Origin: an uncultured Latescibacterota bacterium
Lineage (GTDB): Bacteria; Latescibacterota; UBA2968; UBA8231
NCBI GenBank assembly: GCA_951813615.1
Contig: OX638377.1
Location: forward strand, 2,976,001 to 3,040,000
Direction of reading: 5' to 3'
DNA length: 64,000 nt
The notes beneath the pieces are model-generated. The model did no database searches and had not been told where the DNA came from. It saw nothing but the letters and a program-made list of their open reading frames with translations. Shown here in pieces: positions 18,186-27,228 of this stretch. The first letter of the stretch is position 1; each line of letters begins with the position of its first letter. The translations under genes were made by a program, and so were the position numbers.

Positions 18186-20126
18186 ATGTCGCGTTCGCAA
18201 CCTCCTCTTGCTGCCCACGTGACCGGGCGCGGCATTTTCATCGGCTGCGTCCTGTGCGCCGTTATTGCCATTGGTGCTCCCTATGGACGCCAGCTAATCC
18301 AAGGCACTTCGCTGGCCCTGACTTCGGCTACTCCGATAGCGTTTTTCCTGTTTTTTGTGCTGCTGTTGACCCTGCATCTGGTCTTGGGCTGGTGTCGGCG
18401 CGGTTGGGCCCTTCAGCGGGGCGAGCTGATTACCATCTTCACCATGATGATGGTGGCTGCGGCCATTCCCACCAAAGGCGTCAACGGCCTGCTCATGCCC
18501 ATGATTACGGGCACCTTCTACTATGCTACCCCGGAAAATGATTGGGTCGGCCAAATTCATCCATGGTTACCTAGCTGGATCTTGGTAGCCAACCCCGAAG
18601 CAGTTAAAGAATTTTACGAGGGAGCCAGCCGCGGCAGCGGTATCCCTTGGGCGCATTGGCTGCCTCCTTTGGGAGCTTGGCTGCTGCTCTACTGCTCCCT
18701 GTATCTAGCCGTGACCTGCCTCAGCGTCATTTTGCGCCGCCAGTGGGTCGAGCACGAGCGCCTGATCTACCCACTTATGCAAGTACCGCTGGCCATGATG
18801 GCCGACGATCCGCAAGGTCGGCTGTTAAAGCCCTTCTTCCGCAGTTGGGCCATGTGGATCGGCTTTGCCATTCCGGTGGTCTTCATGAGTTTTTTTGCTC
18901 TGCACAACTATTTCCCCTGGTTTCCCCAAGTCGTCCTCAGGTCCTCCATCGACGTGTTTCGCCAGAGTATTTTCCTGACCTTTGGGCTCAATTTTCTCAT
19001 GCTGGGCTTTGGTTATTTCATCAATACTCAAATCGGCTTCAGCTTGTGGTTTTTTTATCTGCTGCACCAGCTACAGGAGGGGCTGCTGTTTTACCACGGC
19101 CTGCAAAACACCCAAGCCGAATTGGGCTGGTGGACCGAACCGGGCATGGGACATCAGATGATGGGGGCCCTCATCGTCTTGGTCCTCTCGGGGCTATGGG
19201 TGGGCCGACCCCATTTTAAACGGGTACTGCAAAAGGCTTGGCGTCGGGACGCCCCAATAGAAGACGGCGACGAGATCATGTCCTATCGAGCTGCTGTCTG
19301 CGGCGCAGCTTGTGGCATTGCCGGCATGTGGCTCTGGCTGTGGCAAACCGGCATTCCCGCTTGGATTGTCCCGGTTTTCCTCTTTGCTGGCTTGGTCATC
19401 TTCATCGGCCTAGCCCGGGTGATTTCCGAGACTGGGCTGCCGATCTTCAAGGCCAATATGATCCCGGCGGGCTTTGCCGTGTCGAGCGTAGGCGTGCCAG
19501 CTTTGGGCGTAAAGGGCATGATCGCCACCGGCTACACCATGGTGTGGTGCGGCGACCTGTTGGTCTTTATGATGGCTCCCTTGGCCCACGGCCTGCGCCT
19601 CGGCAGCGAGTTGAAAAGCGGCCAGCGCCGCCTGACATGGGCCGTGGGCTTGGCCATGATCATCGCCTTAGTCCTGTCGGCGTGGTTCACCATTTACCTA
19701 GCCTACCGCTACGGCTCGATGAACCTGCTCATTTCCCAACACTACTCCGAAGAGCCCTCCCGCTTTGCCCTCGAAAAGATCGCTAATCCCACCGGTCCTA
19801 GCCTGAGCGGGTACTTGTGGATGGGCGGGGGAGGGCTGATTATGGGATTGCTGCTTGTGGCCCGGCATCAGTTTCTGTGGTGGCCTTTCCATCCCCTCGG
19901 GTTCTTGGTCAGCCACGGCCGGGTAATGGATGGGATTTGGTTCACGCTTTTTCTAGCTTGGCTCTTTAAGAGTTTGGTGCTCAAGTACGGGGGGGTGAGT
20001 TTGTACCGCCAGACCCTGCCGTTTTTCTTGGGCCTTGCCTTGGGCCACATCGTCATCGGCGGCATCTGGCTGGTCATCGACGGATTTACCGGCATGGTGG
20101 GCAACCGCATCCCCCTCTACTACTAA
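18186..20126 (+). CDS. OPT-like polytopic membrane protein (DUF6784/DUF6785-type), paralogue 4
   Basis: A 646-residue protein very close to paralogue 3 along its whole length: QRGELITIFTMMMVAAAIPT, YYATPENDW, SGIPWAHWLPPLGAW, LRRQWVEHERLIYPLMQVPL, RVISETGLPIFKANMIPAGF, GYTMVWCGDLLVFMMAPLAH, FLWWPFHPLGFLVSHGRVMD, and a tail ending GNRIPLYY. It lacks the 20-residue soluble lead seen in copies 2 and 3. It is membrane-embedded with many helices; a transporter role is inferred. It starts at ATG with no clear ribosome site and 89 bases after the GT-C gene. A short weak hairpin follows the stop but has no proper T-tract. Confidence 0.75.
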   Translation: MSRSQPPLAAHVTGRGIFIGCVLCAVIAIGAPYGRQLIQGTSLALTSATPIAFFLFFVLLLTLHLVLGWCRRGWALQRGELITIFTMMMVAAAIPTKGVNGLLMPMITGTFYYATPENDWVGQIHPWLPSWILVANPEAVKEFYEGASRGSGIPWAHWLPPLGAWLLLYCSLYLAVTCLSVILRRQWVEHERLIYPLMQVPLAMMADDPQGRLLKPFFRSWAMWIGFAIPVVFMSFFALHNYFPWFPQVVLRSSIDVFRQSIFLTFGLNFLMLGFGYFINTQIGFSLWFFYLLHQLQEGLLFYHGLQNTQAELGWWTEPGMGHQMMGALIVLVLSGLWVGRPHFKRVLQKAWRRDAPIEDGDEIMSYRAAVCGAACGIAGMWLWLWQTGIPAWIVPVFLFAGLVIFIGLARVISETGLPIFKANMIPAGFAVSSVGVPALGVKGMIATGYTMVWCGDLLVFMMAPLAHGLRLGSELKSGQRRLTWAVGLAMIIALVLSAWFTIYLAYRYGSMNLLISQHYSEEPSRFALEKIANPTGPSLSGYLWMGGGGLIMGLLLVARHQFLWWPFHPLGFLVSHGRVMDGIWFTLFLAWLFKSLVLKYGGVSLYRQTLPFFLGLALGHIVIGGIWLVIDGFTGMVGNRIPLYY

Positions 20127-20148
20127 CGGAACCCTGCTCACTTTTTGC

Positions 20149-20177
20149 TTGAGCTTGCGGCGTATTCGTCGTATCCT
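20149..20177 (+). promoter_or_regulatory. Possible sigma70-type promoter for the 20254 gene
   Basis: TTGAGC (20149-20154), 17 bases, TATCCT (20172-20177). Each hexamer matches the consensus at four of six positions. It lies in the only intergenic stretch upstream of the secreted-protein gene, about 75 bases before its ATG. Prediction by eye only. Confidence 0.3.
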
Positions 20178-20240
20178 ATTGTAGAATTGTAGAAATTTGC
20201 AGGCATGAGGCACTTTTTTTATTTCATCGAACTCATCCAA

Positions 20241-20246
20241 AGGAGG
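20241..20246 (+). promoter_or_regulatory. Strong ribosome binding site
   Basis: AGGAGG, 7 bases before the ATG at 20254. It is one of the strongest sites in the window and suggests high expression of the secreted protein. Confidence 0.75.
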
Positions 20247-20253
20247 TTGGTTC

Positions 20254-21180
20254 ATGAAACGTATTGCTATTCTCTTTGCAGTCCTCGCCTTAGCGGCCCT
20301 GCCCAATACGGGCCAAGCACACTGGGATGCCGGCACGGTTTGGTTTGTCGTCCAGTTTCCCGACGGAGCAACCCCCACCATTGACGGCAATCACGGCGAC
20401 TGGGACGGAGTGCCAGCCTCCTACGGCATCGACAACTCGGTCTTCAACGACGCCCGTGGCCTAGTGCCCGAAGGCTGGAGCAACGCCGACTGGGATGTCA
20501 CCGACTTCAGCATGTTGCACCGGGTCGGCTGGAACGAGACGGACAACAAGATCTATATGGCCACCCAGACCTTCGACGACGAGCACAACATGGATCGCAC
20601 CAGCCACTGGAGCGAGGACGATTCGTGGGAGGTGTCGTTTACCTATAACCACGACGCCTATGCCGATGACGGCGGCTACGTCGACATCAACGACGAAAAC
20701 ATCGGCATCAATACCCGCTACAACTTCGCGGTACCCGTCCATCCGACCCTCGGCGACTGGTTCTGGTTGCGGCCGGGCGAGTTGACCGGCACCGAGTGGA
20801 TATGGCCCGGCACTGATTGGCTCGAATTCAACTACACTTGGGACGGCGACGAATTCGGCGAGAGCACCTATTACTACGAAATGGGTCTCACGCCCATAGG
20901 CTCGTACCCCAAGGGCCAAGAGGGCGGCTACCAGCCCGACGATGTGGAAGTATGGGATCTGGAAGAAGGTCAGATCATCCACATTTCCATCGTCCAGATC
21001 GACAACGACGGCGACTTCAACAACTATCGCACCCCCGGTTGCTGCGGCTACTGGAGCACCCTTGACAATTGCTGCTCGTCCGTCAACGATTGGTTCCTAG
21101 CCGAACCGGACGAGGCCTTTGTCGCTTCTACTGCAGTCGAGGACGACAGCTGGGGCCGCATCAAGTCCCGCTTTAAATAG
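20254..21180 (+). CDS. Secreted CBM9/DOMON-like protein with C-terminal SWG tail
   Basis: A 308-residue protein with a clear signal peptide (MKRIAILFAVLALAALPNTG, cut near QA-HW). The mature part has few Lys, many Asp/Trp/Tyr and a beta-sandwich pattern: TPTIDGNHGDWDGVPASY, NETDNKIYMATQTFDDE and SWEVSFTYNHD, resembling CBM9/DOMON-like domains that bind sugars or haem. The C-terminal third has a CC...CC cysteine cluster (GCCGYW, NCCSS) and the protein ends DDSWGRIKSRFK, a tail also seen in modified form at the end of the orphan protein at 43583-44452. A strong ribosome site and a perfect terminator behind it point to high expression and a mostly monocistronic message. The ligand is unknown. 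Confidence 0.72.
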   Translation: MKRIAILFAVLALAALPNTGQAHWDAGTVWFVVQFPDGATPTIDGNHGDWDGVPASYGIDNSVFNDARGLVPEGWSNADWDVTDFSMLHRVGWNETDNKIYMATQTFDDEHNMDRTSHWSEDDSWEVSFTYNHDAYADDGGYVDINDENIGINTRYNFAVPVHPTLGDWFWLRPGELTGTEWIWPGTDWLEFNYTWDGDEFGESTYYYEMGLTPIGSYPKGQEGGYQPDDVEVWDLEEGQIIHISIVQIDNDGDFNNYRTPGCCGYWSTLDNCCSSVNDWFLAEPDEAFVASTAVEDDSWGRIKSRFK

Positions 21181-21230
21181 GTCGCATCTCCGCTGGAATC
21201 ACCTCAATCCAGCTAGAGGGCAACTCTCGG

Positions 21231-21267
21231 AAGCCCGTGTTCCTCGCTGGAACACGGGCTTTTTTTA
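21231..21267 (+). terminator. Rho-independent terminator
   Basis: A perfect 13-bp stem (AAGCCCGTGTTCC at 21231-21243 with GGAACACGGGCTT at 21249-21261), a 5-base loop and a run of eight T (21260-21267). It stands 50 bases after the secreted-protein gene and 36 bases before the six-gene surface operon. Confidence 0.93.
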
Positions 21268-21303
21268 GTTCTTCACCAAAGGCGTACATCCAAAGGGGAC
21301 CGC

Positions 21304-23466
21304 ATGAGAAAACTCGGGGGGTTATGGCTGGTCGTTGCGCTGGCGGGTCCGGCACTGGGCGATCGGGCCGAGTTCGCGCTGGGTGGAGCGGACGGCAATC
21401 CCTGGACCATCCCCCTCGCTCTGGAAGGCGAAGAAGGCGGATTCTACACCGTATACGGCACCGACGGCCAAGTCGTGCGAACCGAGTCGGTGGGTACATC
21501 CCCCCAGTGGATTGGCGCCGATACCCTGATCAACTACGCCGACGGGTCCATGGCTCCGTCTTGGGTTGACCCCAACTTAAATCTGACTCACATCGTCAGT
21601 TGGGACCAGAACGGCCAGAGCCAGGTGCCCTTTCACGATCTGGGTGGCAACATCCGGGTCACCCAAGGCGAGAATTCGGCTTTTATGGGCATGACTCTGC
21701 CCAGTACTCTGCGGGCCTACGATGGCGACCGCACCTCGGCCATGTTCCGCATTTTCGTCCAGCGCGTGGGAGCACCTCCCGGGGTGGGGCGCGGCTTCCG
21801 CAACAATACCATTACCAATTTCGGCGCTGAAATGCCCATTAATCGCATCCGCTTCTATCCCCGGCTCAGCAAGACCGAAGACGCCCATATCATTGCCGCC
21901 ATGGCCGATCCCAAACCAGATCCCGACACATTTGGCGAGGAGAGCTTTGCCGACAACTTTCTCGAGTGGTACGAGATTGGCGTCGCCGACAACAGCGCTC
22001 CCATAGCCGACGATGCCTTCACAGTCCCCAAAGGATTGCGCTGGCACAAAGTCATCTCCTCGGCCGGCCTCGGCGGCTATCGTGTGAACAACGATTCGGC
22101 CTATAGCATTCTGCGTAGCGTGCGCGAAAACCTCGATGTGGTGGTCGACTTTCGCTTCCCCCTGCGGCACATCCGCTGGGTCGCCATCCGCGCCTTGGAC
22201 CCGGTGCGCGACTGGGAAATCGCCGAAGTAGAAATCTACGGACAAGGTTTTGTGCGCAAAGCCCGCTATCTAACCGACATCCTCGACTTTGGCCAACCCA
22301 TCAACTGGGGCAAAATTCGCTGGAGTGGCCAGCGCCCCCCCGGCACCCAAGTCGAAATCCGCACCCGCACGGGCACCGACCACAACCCCCACATCTACTG
22401 GGAGCCCAACGCCATTACCGGCGAAGCCGAGGAAATCAGCTTTGACGAGCACTTCAGTCTGCCCGTCCGCGAGCGCGAACACCCGCTGTACGACCGCGAC
22501 CACTGGAGCTTTTGGTCACCTCCCTACGACTTTGAGGACGGCTTGCGCGACCACGCGCAGGAGGCGTCTGCTTGGGCCGACGGCACGGTCCTCCAGTCGC
22601 CCTCTCCACGACGCTACATGCAGTTGCAGGTCACCTTGTTTGCCACTGAAACCGAGGCTCCGCGCCTCGACGAGATCCAGTTTCAGCTAGCCCTCTCCCT
22701 GTCGGCTTCCGCCCTACTGGGCGAAATCTGGCCGGTCGAAGTACACGACGCCCGTTCCCAGCGCTTCACCTACGTAGTGAGTCCGGATTTCCAAACCGGC
22801 GACACGGGATTCGACCGCCTTGAGATCGGTACCCATACCCAGGTTGACACTGTCTATCACGTCAAAATCGGCGGCGTGGAGATCGATTTGGCAGCCTTTC
22901 CGCCCCAAGTGCTAACCGACCGCATCATCGTGTCGCTAGATCGCAAGCTATCAAGCCCAGAAACCGACCGCTTCAAGCAGGTGGAAGTCGCCTTCGAAGT
23001 ACCGGTCCTGCGCTTCGGCACTGAATTTGCCGGCTGGGTGTACAACAGCGACGACCCCGACCGCATCAAGCAACAAGTACAGCCGGGCAACGCCACCTTC
23101 CGCTACGGTGGTGACGTGCTGGCCGTGCGCACCCGCGTAGGCGGTCGGCTGTTGACGGATGTACGAGTGCATCCCAACCCTTTTACCCCCAACAACGACC
23201 GCGTCAACGACACCATGCAACTGTCTTTTGACGTGCGCGAAGTGGTCGCGCGCCGGCCCTTGCAAGTGGCCCTGTACGACCTCTCGGGCCACGAGGTCCA
23301 GACCTTGGCTACCACGCAGATCAAAACCGGAATAGTAGAGTATTCTTGGGACGGTCGCCGGTCCGACGGCCGTCTAGTATCCCCAGGCGTCTATATCTAC
23401 CGCATTCGGCTAGATACCGACGAAGGAGCAGAAGAACAAGTCGGCACCATTGCGGTCGCCTACTAG
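21304..23466 (+). CDS. Secreted discoidin-like/FlgD-Ig surface protein A
   Basis: A 720-residue exported protein (signal peptide to about residue 19, ...GPALG-DRA). Residues 170-315 hold a beta-rich region (INRIRFYPR, then EVEIYGQGF) that looks discoidin-like. Residues 330-360 carry the shared block GTQVEIRTRTGTD. At 400-445 are HWSFWSPPY and SPSPRRYMQLQV. Residues 623-720 form a FlgD-type Ig domain (HPNPFTPNNDRVNDT, VALYDLSGHEV, YSWDGRRSDG, VSPGVYIYRI) ending in AVAY. By analogy with such domains it is probably a cell-surface or outer-membrane-associated protein that binds carbohydrate. It is first in a six-gene operon; 11 bases separate it from the next start codon. No promoter is obvious between the upstream terminator and its ATG. 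Confidence 0.75.
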   Translation: MRKLGGLWLVVALAGPALGDRAEFALGGADGNPWTIPLALEGEEGGFYTVYGTDGQVVRTESVGTSPQWIGADTLINYADGSMAPSWVDPNLNLTHIVSWDQNGQSQVPFHDLGGNIRVTQGENSAFMGMTLPSTLRAYDGDRTSAMFRIFVQRVGAPPGVGRGFRNNTITNFGAEMPINRIRFYPRLSKTEDAHIIAAMADPKPDPDTFGEESFADNFLEWYEIGVADNSAPIADDAFTVPKGLRWHKVISSAGLGGYRVNNDSAYSILRSVRENLDVVVDFRFPLRHIRWVAIRALDPVRDWEIAEVEIYGQGFVRKARYLTDILDFGQPINWGKIRWSGQRPPGTQVEIRTRTGTDHNPHIYWEPNAITGEAEEISFDEHFSLPVREREHPLYDRDHWSFWSPPYDFEDGLRDHAQEASAWADGTVLQSPSPRRYMQLQVTLFATETEAPRLDEIQFQLALSLSASALLGEIWPVEVHDARSQRFTYVVSPDFQTGDTGFDRLEIGTHTQVDTVYHVKIGGVEIDLAAFPPQVLTDRIIVSLDRKLSSPETDRFKQVEVAFEVPVLRFGTEFAGWVYNSDDPDRIKQQVQPGNATFRYGGDVLAVRTRVGGRLLTDVRVHPNPFTPNNDRVNDTMQLSFDVREVVARRPLQVALYDLSGHEVQTLATTQIKTGIVEYSWDGRRSDGRLVSPGVYIYRIRLDTDEGAEEQVGTIAVAY

Positions 23467-23476
23467 GAGCCTGAGC

Positions 23477-25531
23477 ATGTTGAGAAGCCTACTTGCTCAC
23501 AGCCTAGCAGCCCTCATCCTCACGGCCCCGGTCGAGGCCTTGGATACGCTCAGCGTAGGGTTGGACGCCCCCATCGACTGGGATGGCACCGGTGCTGCTA
23601 TCGGCACACTGGACCCAGAGTACCGCAGCTTGGTCAATCCCAACGCAGTGCTAATAGGCAACGCTCCAGGTGAGCTCATCGACTTCTCCCAGCGAGTCTT
23701 AGCGCCCCGGGAACTGCAAGAGGGCGAAAACATCGCTTCGGGCACCCTCGAACGCGGCGGCACTATAGCCGCCCCGACGGTGCTGCGCTTCACCACGGAC
23801 TTCACCCGCGAGGATCTTACCGAGGCCCTCGCTGAAATTCTCAGCGACCTAGCCGGCGGTGAAACCCAAGCCTTTGAGCGCAAAAGTGGCGACGTGCGCG
23901 GCACCCTCATTATCGGCGACTTAGGGGCCCGCTTCGGCGTCAATCGCTTCCGCTTCTATCCGCGCAATACAGTCCATCCCGCGCCCACGGCCGCCTTTCA
24001 GAACGACTTTTTGCGCGCGTTTGAGCTGTTCGTCAACGACGGCCTCAATCTCACAGCCGATGGTTTTCCCGTGTGGGGCGCGCCCATAGCAGAGGAAGCC
24101 CAAAACACCAAGCCTGTCGTTGACATCGAATTCGATCCACCCCGCTATATTCGCTCCTTCCGCCTGCGCTCGGCCACGCCCATCCCTTTTGAAATAGACG
24201 AGATCGAAATCTACGGCACCGGCTTTTTGCCGACAGCTACGTACTTCTCGGATATTTTCGCCACGGGTCTTGCGGCTTGGGGACACATTCGCTGGGTGGA
24301 AAAAGCCGTGGGGGACTCGGCTCAGTCCAGCCTGCTAATTTCCACGCGCAGCGGCAATGACGACACGCCTTTTATTTTTTACCGCCAGCGCACGGACAAG
24401 CGCACCGACCCAGAGATTCCCTTCTCCATTGACGATCCCACTGAGCCCATGCGCCTAGACGAGTACGAACAACTCCCCTTAGTAGATGACAACGGCGTCA
24501 CGTGGTCCAAAGGCTCGATCAAGGACGATCTAGAAAATTGGAGCCCTTGGAGCCCTCCCTATCCACTCGACGAGGGCACGTCCCCCCAAGGCACCCCAAT
24601 CATCTCCCCTTCGCCGCGGCACTTCCTCCAGTTCCGCGTCAGCGCCCAAAGCAACGATATCCAATCGGCGCGCCGCCTTGAGCACATTTCCCTTTCGTAC
24701 CTGACTCCACCGCTGGCCGACGAATTCGTCGCCGAGATTTTTCCCCTCCAAGTAGAGGTTTCGACCTCTACTTCCTTTACCTACGCAGTGCGGATGCGCA
24801 TGGATTCGCCAGACCTACTGGGATTCGATACTTTTGCGATAACTACCCCCATTCGAGTAGAACAGGTGGAACAGGTAGAAATTCTCGATGCCCAAGGTCA
24901 GCTAGTCGCCTCCCACGCCTTTGCGCAAGGCGATACGGCTGGCGGTTCGGGGCTTGCCATCAACGCCATTGCAGAGGACCACTTCAGCGTGCGCTTTCCG
25001 CGTATCCAAGCCGATGACAGCCTGCTGAAAATCAGGTTTCGCGCGTCCGTGCTGGCCTTCAGCACTGAATTTCGCGGGCAGGCCTCGCTGTCGAGCGAAC
25101 CCGGTTCGTTTCAAAACGCCACCTCGGGCAATAGTGCCGCCTTGGGGGACGAGGACCAGCCCACCCGCTCGGGCACCACGGTGCTCAGCCCCTCGGTAAT
25201 CCGCAGCGAACGGCTGATTGACGCCCTCGAACTGACGCCCAACCCCTTTACGCCCAATGGCGATGGGATCAACGACCAAGTCGCTATCGCCTACAACATC
25301 CTAGCGCTGACCAAGGCCGGCACCGTCGCAGTGCGCCTGTACGACCTGTCGGGCCGGCCAGTCCATACCCTGCAGCAGACAGCGCTCAGCAACGGTCGCT
25401 ACGCCCTTACGTGGGATGGGCGCGCCGCTGACGGCCAACTCGTCCCCCCAGGCGTGTACTTGTTGGGCATAACCGTATCCGGGGACCAAGGCGATGACCT
25501 GCGGGCACACCCTCTATCCGTAGCCTATTGA
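23477..25531 (+). CDS. Secreted discoidin-like/FlgD-Ig surface protein B
   Basis: A 684-residue exported protein. I start at the ATG at 23477, which has AGGAG 7 bases upstream and leads straight into the signal peptide MLRSLLAHSLAALILTAPVE; the frame is open further upstream only into the preceding gene. The plan matches protein A: VNRFRFYPR, then EIEIYGTGF, a degenerate TRSGNDDTPFIFY block, NWSPWSPPYPLDEG, SPSPRHFLQFRV, and a C-terminal FlgD-type Ig domain with TPNPFTPNGDGINDQ, LYDLSGRPV, LTWDGRAADG and VPPGVYLLGI, ending SVAY. It is probably displayed on the cell surface together with A. Ligand unknown. Second gene of the operon. Confidence 0.75.
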   Translation: MLRSLLAHSLAALILTAPVEALDTLSVGLDAPIDWDGTGAAIGTLDPEYRSLVNPNAVLIGNAPGELIDFSQRVLAPRELQEGENIASGTLERGGTIAAPTVLRFTTDFTREDLTEALAEILSDLAGGETQAFERKSGDVRGTLIIGDLGARFGVNRFRFYPRNTVHPAPTAAFQNDFLRAFELFVNDGLNLTADGFPVWGAPIAEEAQNTKPVVDIEFDPPRYIRSFRLRSATPIPFEIDEIEIYGTGFLPTATYFSDIFATGLAAWGHIRWVEKAVGDSAQSSLLISTRSGNDDTPFIFYRQRTDKRTDPEIPFSIDDPTEPMRLDEYEQLPLVDDNGVTWSKGSIKDDLENWSPWSPPYPLDEGTSPQGTPIISPSPRHFLQFRVSAQSNDIQSARRLEHISLSYLTPPLADEFVAEIFPLQVEVSTSTSFTYAVRMRMDSPDLLGFDTFAITTPIRVEQVEQVEILDAQGQLVASHAFAQGDTAGGSGLAINAIAEDHFSVRFPRIQADDSLLKIRFRASVLAFSTEFRGQASLSSEPGSFQNATSGNSAALGDEDQPTRSGTTVLSPSVIRSERLIDALELTPNPFTPNGDGINDQVAIAYNILALTKAGTVAVRLYDLSGRPVHTLQQTALSNGRYALTWDGRAADGQLVPPGVYLLGITVSGDQGDDLRAHPLSVAY

Positions 25532-25546
25532 CCAATACTTACTGAT

Positions 25547-27202
25547 ATGAACAGAATACGCATCGCGACAATAACTTGCGCCCTGATCGGAGCTTTCTTG
25601 TGGGGTTGTAGTGAGCAGGAATCCCCCACCGTGGTTCAGATCGGTACACGCGCCATCACCGCCGAGGAGCTCCGATCCTACGTCCTAGGATTAAACGAAA
25701 GCCAGCGGAGCCGCCAAGAAGGCCCGGCAGCGCGGCGCGAGTACCTCCAACCCCTCATCGACTACCACCTCATGTGGCTGGAAGCCCAAGCCCTCGGTTT
25801 GGACACCGCGGCCGCAGTCCAGCGCCAACTAGAGCGCAGAATCCGTCGGCATTTGGTCGCCCTTTATCTCAAGCGAAAACCCGTACAACCGCCCCTCGTT
25901 GAAGAGGACGAGATCAAACAGCGCTTTGAGCGCAAAGGACTCCACCGCACGATCGAACGGATGGCATGGGGCATTATGGCCAAGGCGCGGCCGGAACTAG
26001 AACGAGCCGTGGCCGAGTTGGCCGCCGGCACTCCGTTCGGCGAAGTGGCAGCCCGCTACTCCATCACACCCGACGCGGTCAACGGGGGGGAACTAGGCTG
26101 GCTCCGGGTGGAATCCATCCGCCGCATGGGCCTCCCCGATTCGCTGTTCCACGATTTGCCCTTGGGGATCTTATCGCCCGTACTGCCCCACTCCGCAGGC
26201 TTTTGCGTCGTGCGCTTTACCGAGGAACGTCCGGTATCCTACTTCGACTTCCGGGACGAAATCCTCCAAGAACTCCAAGAGGAGAGGCTCGGCGAAGCGC
26301 GGGTGGCCCGGGCCGAGCAATTGGCCGACAAATACGACTGGAACCTCCACGAGCCGGGGCTGCGCCTCCTGTTGGAAAAAAGCCAGTCGTTGGCGGCCTT
26401 GGAACTGACGCCAGAGGAAGAACGAACGCCTTTGTTCAAGTTTGTAGGCGGCCAAGTGCCCCTAGGTGAGCTGCTCGACCAACTCAAAAACCGCAACATC
26501 AACGCCGTAGCCGATAGCGCCGCCTTGGTCCAACTCGCCGAGCGCTTTCTGCTTCAGCCCTACCTCTTTGCGGCAGCGGCCCGCCACGAGGAGCTGATTG
26601 ACCGCGAGACCCTCAAAGCGGTGCGGCAGAGCCTGCGCGAAGAGGTCGTCATCAGCCAACTGCGCCAGCAAAAAGTAGTGGCATCCACCACCATCGCCCC
26701 AGAGGCTGTGCGCCGCTACTACGACGAGCAGACCGAGCGCTTCCGTCGCCGGGACCAGATCGACGTGGCCGAAGTACTGGTGGAAACCGAAGAAGAAGCC
26801 ATAGCCGTGCGGCGGCAAATCGAAGCGGGGGCTGACATCGCCGCCCTAGCCCAAGAGCGCAGCAAACGCCGAGGGGCCCGAGCGCGGGGCGGCGTCTTTC
26901 CCATGGAGAAAACTTCGGACTTGGTGCCTCATATCCTAGCCGCGCAGCCGGGCGAGTTAGTCGGGCCGGTACAAGTCCACGACGGCTTCTCCGTGTTCGA
27001 GATCATCCGCCGCCAGCCGGGAGAGCGCATGCCTTTTGCCCAAGTCCGTCGACAGATTGGCGACATACTGCGCCGGGCCGAGGAGCGGGAGCGGTTTCAA
27101 GCCTATATAGAAACCCTGCGCCAGCAATACGCCGATCAGATCCAAGTGGATCAAAAGCAATTGGTAGCGGCCCTACCCGACGATTTTCTCACCGCGTTCT
27201 GA
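25547..27202 (+). CDS. Periplasmic double-parvulin (PpiC/SurA-like) peptidyl-prolyl isomerase lipoprotein
   Basis: A 551-residue lipoprotein (signal ...GAFLWG-C21-SEQ). The N-terminal region EELRSYVLGLNESQRSR plus helices resembles the SurA/PrsA chaperone lead. A first parvulin-like domain spans about 135-245 (GELGWLRVESIRRMGLPDSL, SPVLPHSAGFCVVRF), and a second about 395-510 (VAEVLVETEEEAIAVRRQIE, ARARGGVFPMEK, VGPVQVHDGFSVFEII). Such proteins help outer-membrane and secreted proteins fold in the periplasm. Its place between FlgD-Ig proteins and directly upstream of a barrel operon partner suggests a dedicated chaperone. The start lies 15 bases after the preceding stop; no strong ribosome site is visible. 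Confidence 0.85.
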   Translation: MNRIRIATITCALIGAFLWGCSEQESPTVVQIGTRAITAEELRSYVLGLNESQRSRQEGPAARREYLQPLIDYHLMWLEAQALGLDTAAAVQRQLERRIRRHLVALYLKRKPVQPPLVEEDEIKQRFERKGLHRTIERMAWGIMAKARPELERAVAELAAGTPFGEVAARYSITPDAVNGGELGWLRVESIRRMGLPDSLFHDLPLGILSPVLPHSAGFCVVRFTEERPVSYFDFRDEILQELQEERLGEARVARAEQLADKYDWNLHEPGLRLLLEKSQSLAALELTPEEERTPLFKFVGGQVPLGELLDQLKNRNINAVADSAALVQLAERFLLQPYLFAAAARHEELIDRETLKAVRQSLREEVVISQLRQQKVVASTTIAPEAVRRYYDEQTERFRRRDQIDVAEVLVETEEEAIAVRRQIEAGADIAALAQERSKRRGARARGGVFPMEKTSDLVPHILAAQPGELVGPVQVHDGFSVFEIIRRQPGERMPFAQVRRQIGDILRRAEERERFQAYIETLRQQYADQIQVDQKQLVAALPDDFLTAF

Positions 27203-27228
27203 ACGGTCGCACAACTTGGAGAAACTCC

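Noticed and set aside
20137..20155. Hairpin GCTCA/TGAGC after OPT-like paralogue 4
   Set aside because: A 5-bp stem with a 9-base loop and no T-tract after it; too weak for a terminator.
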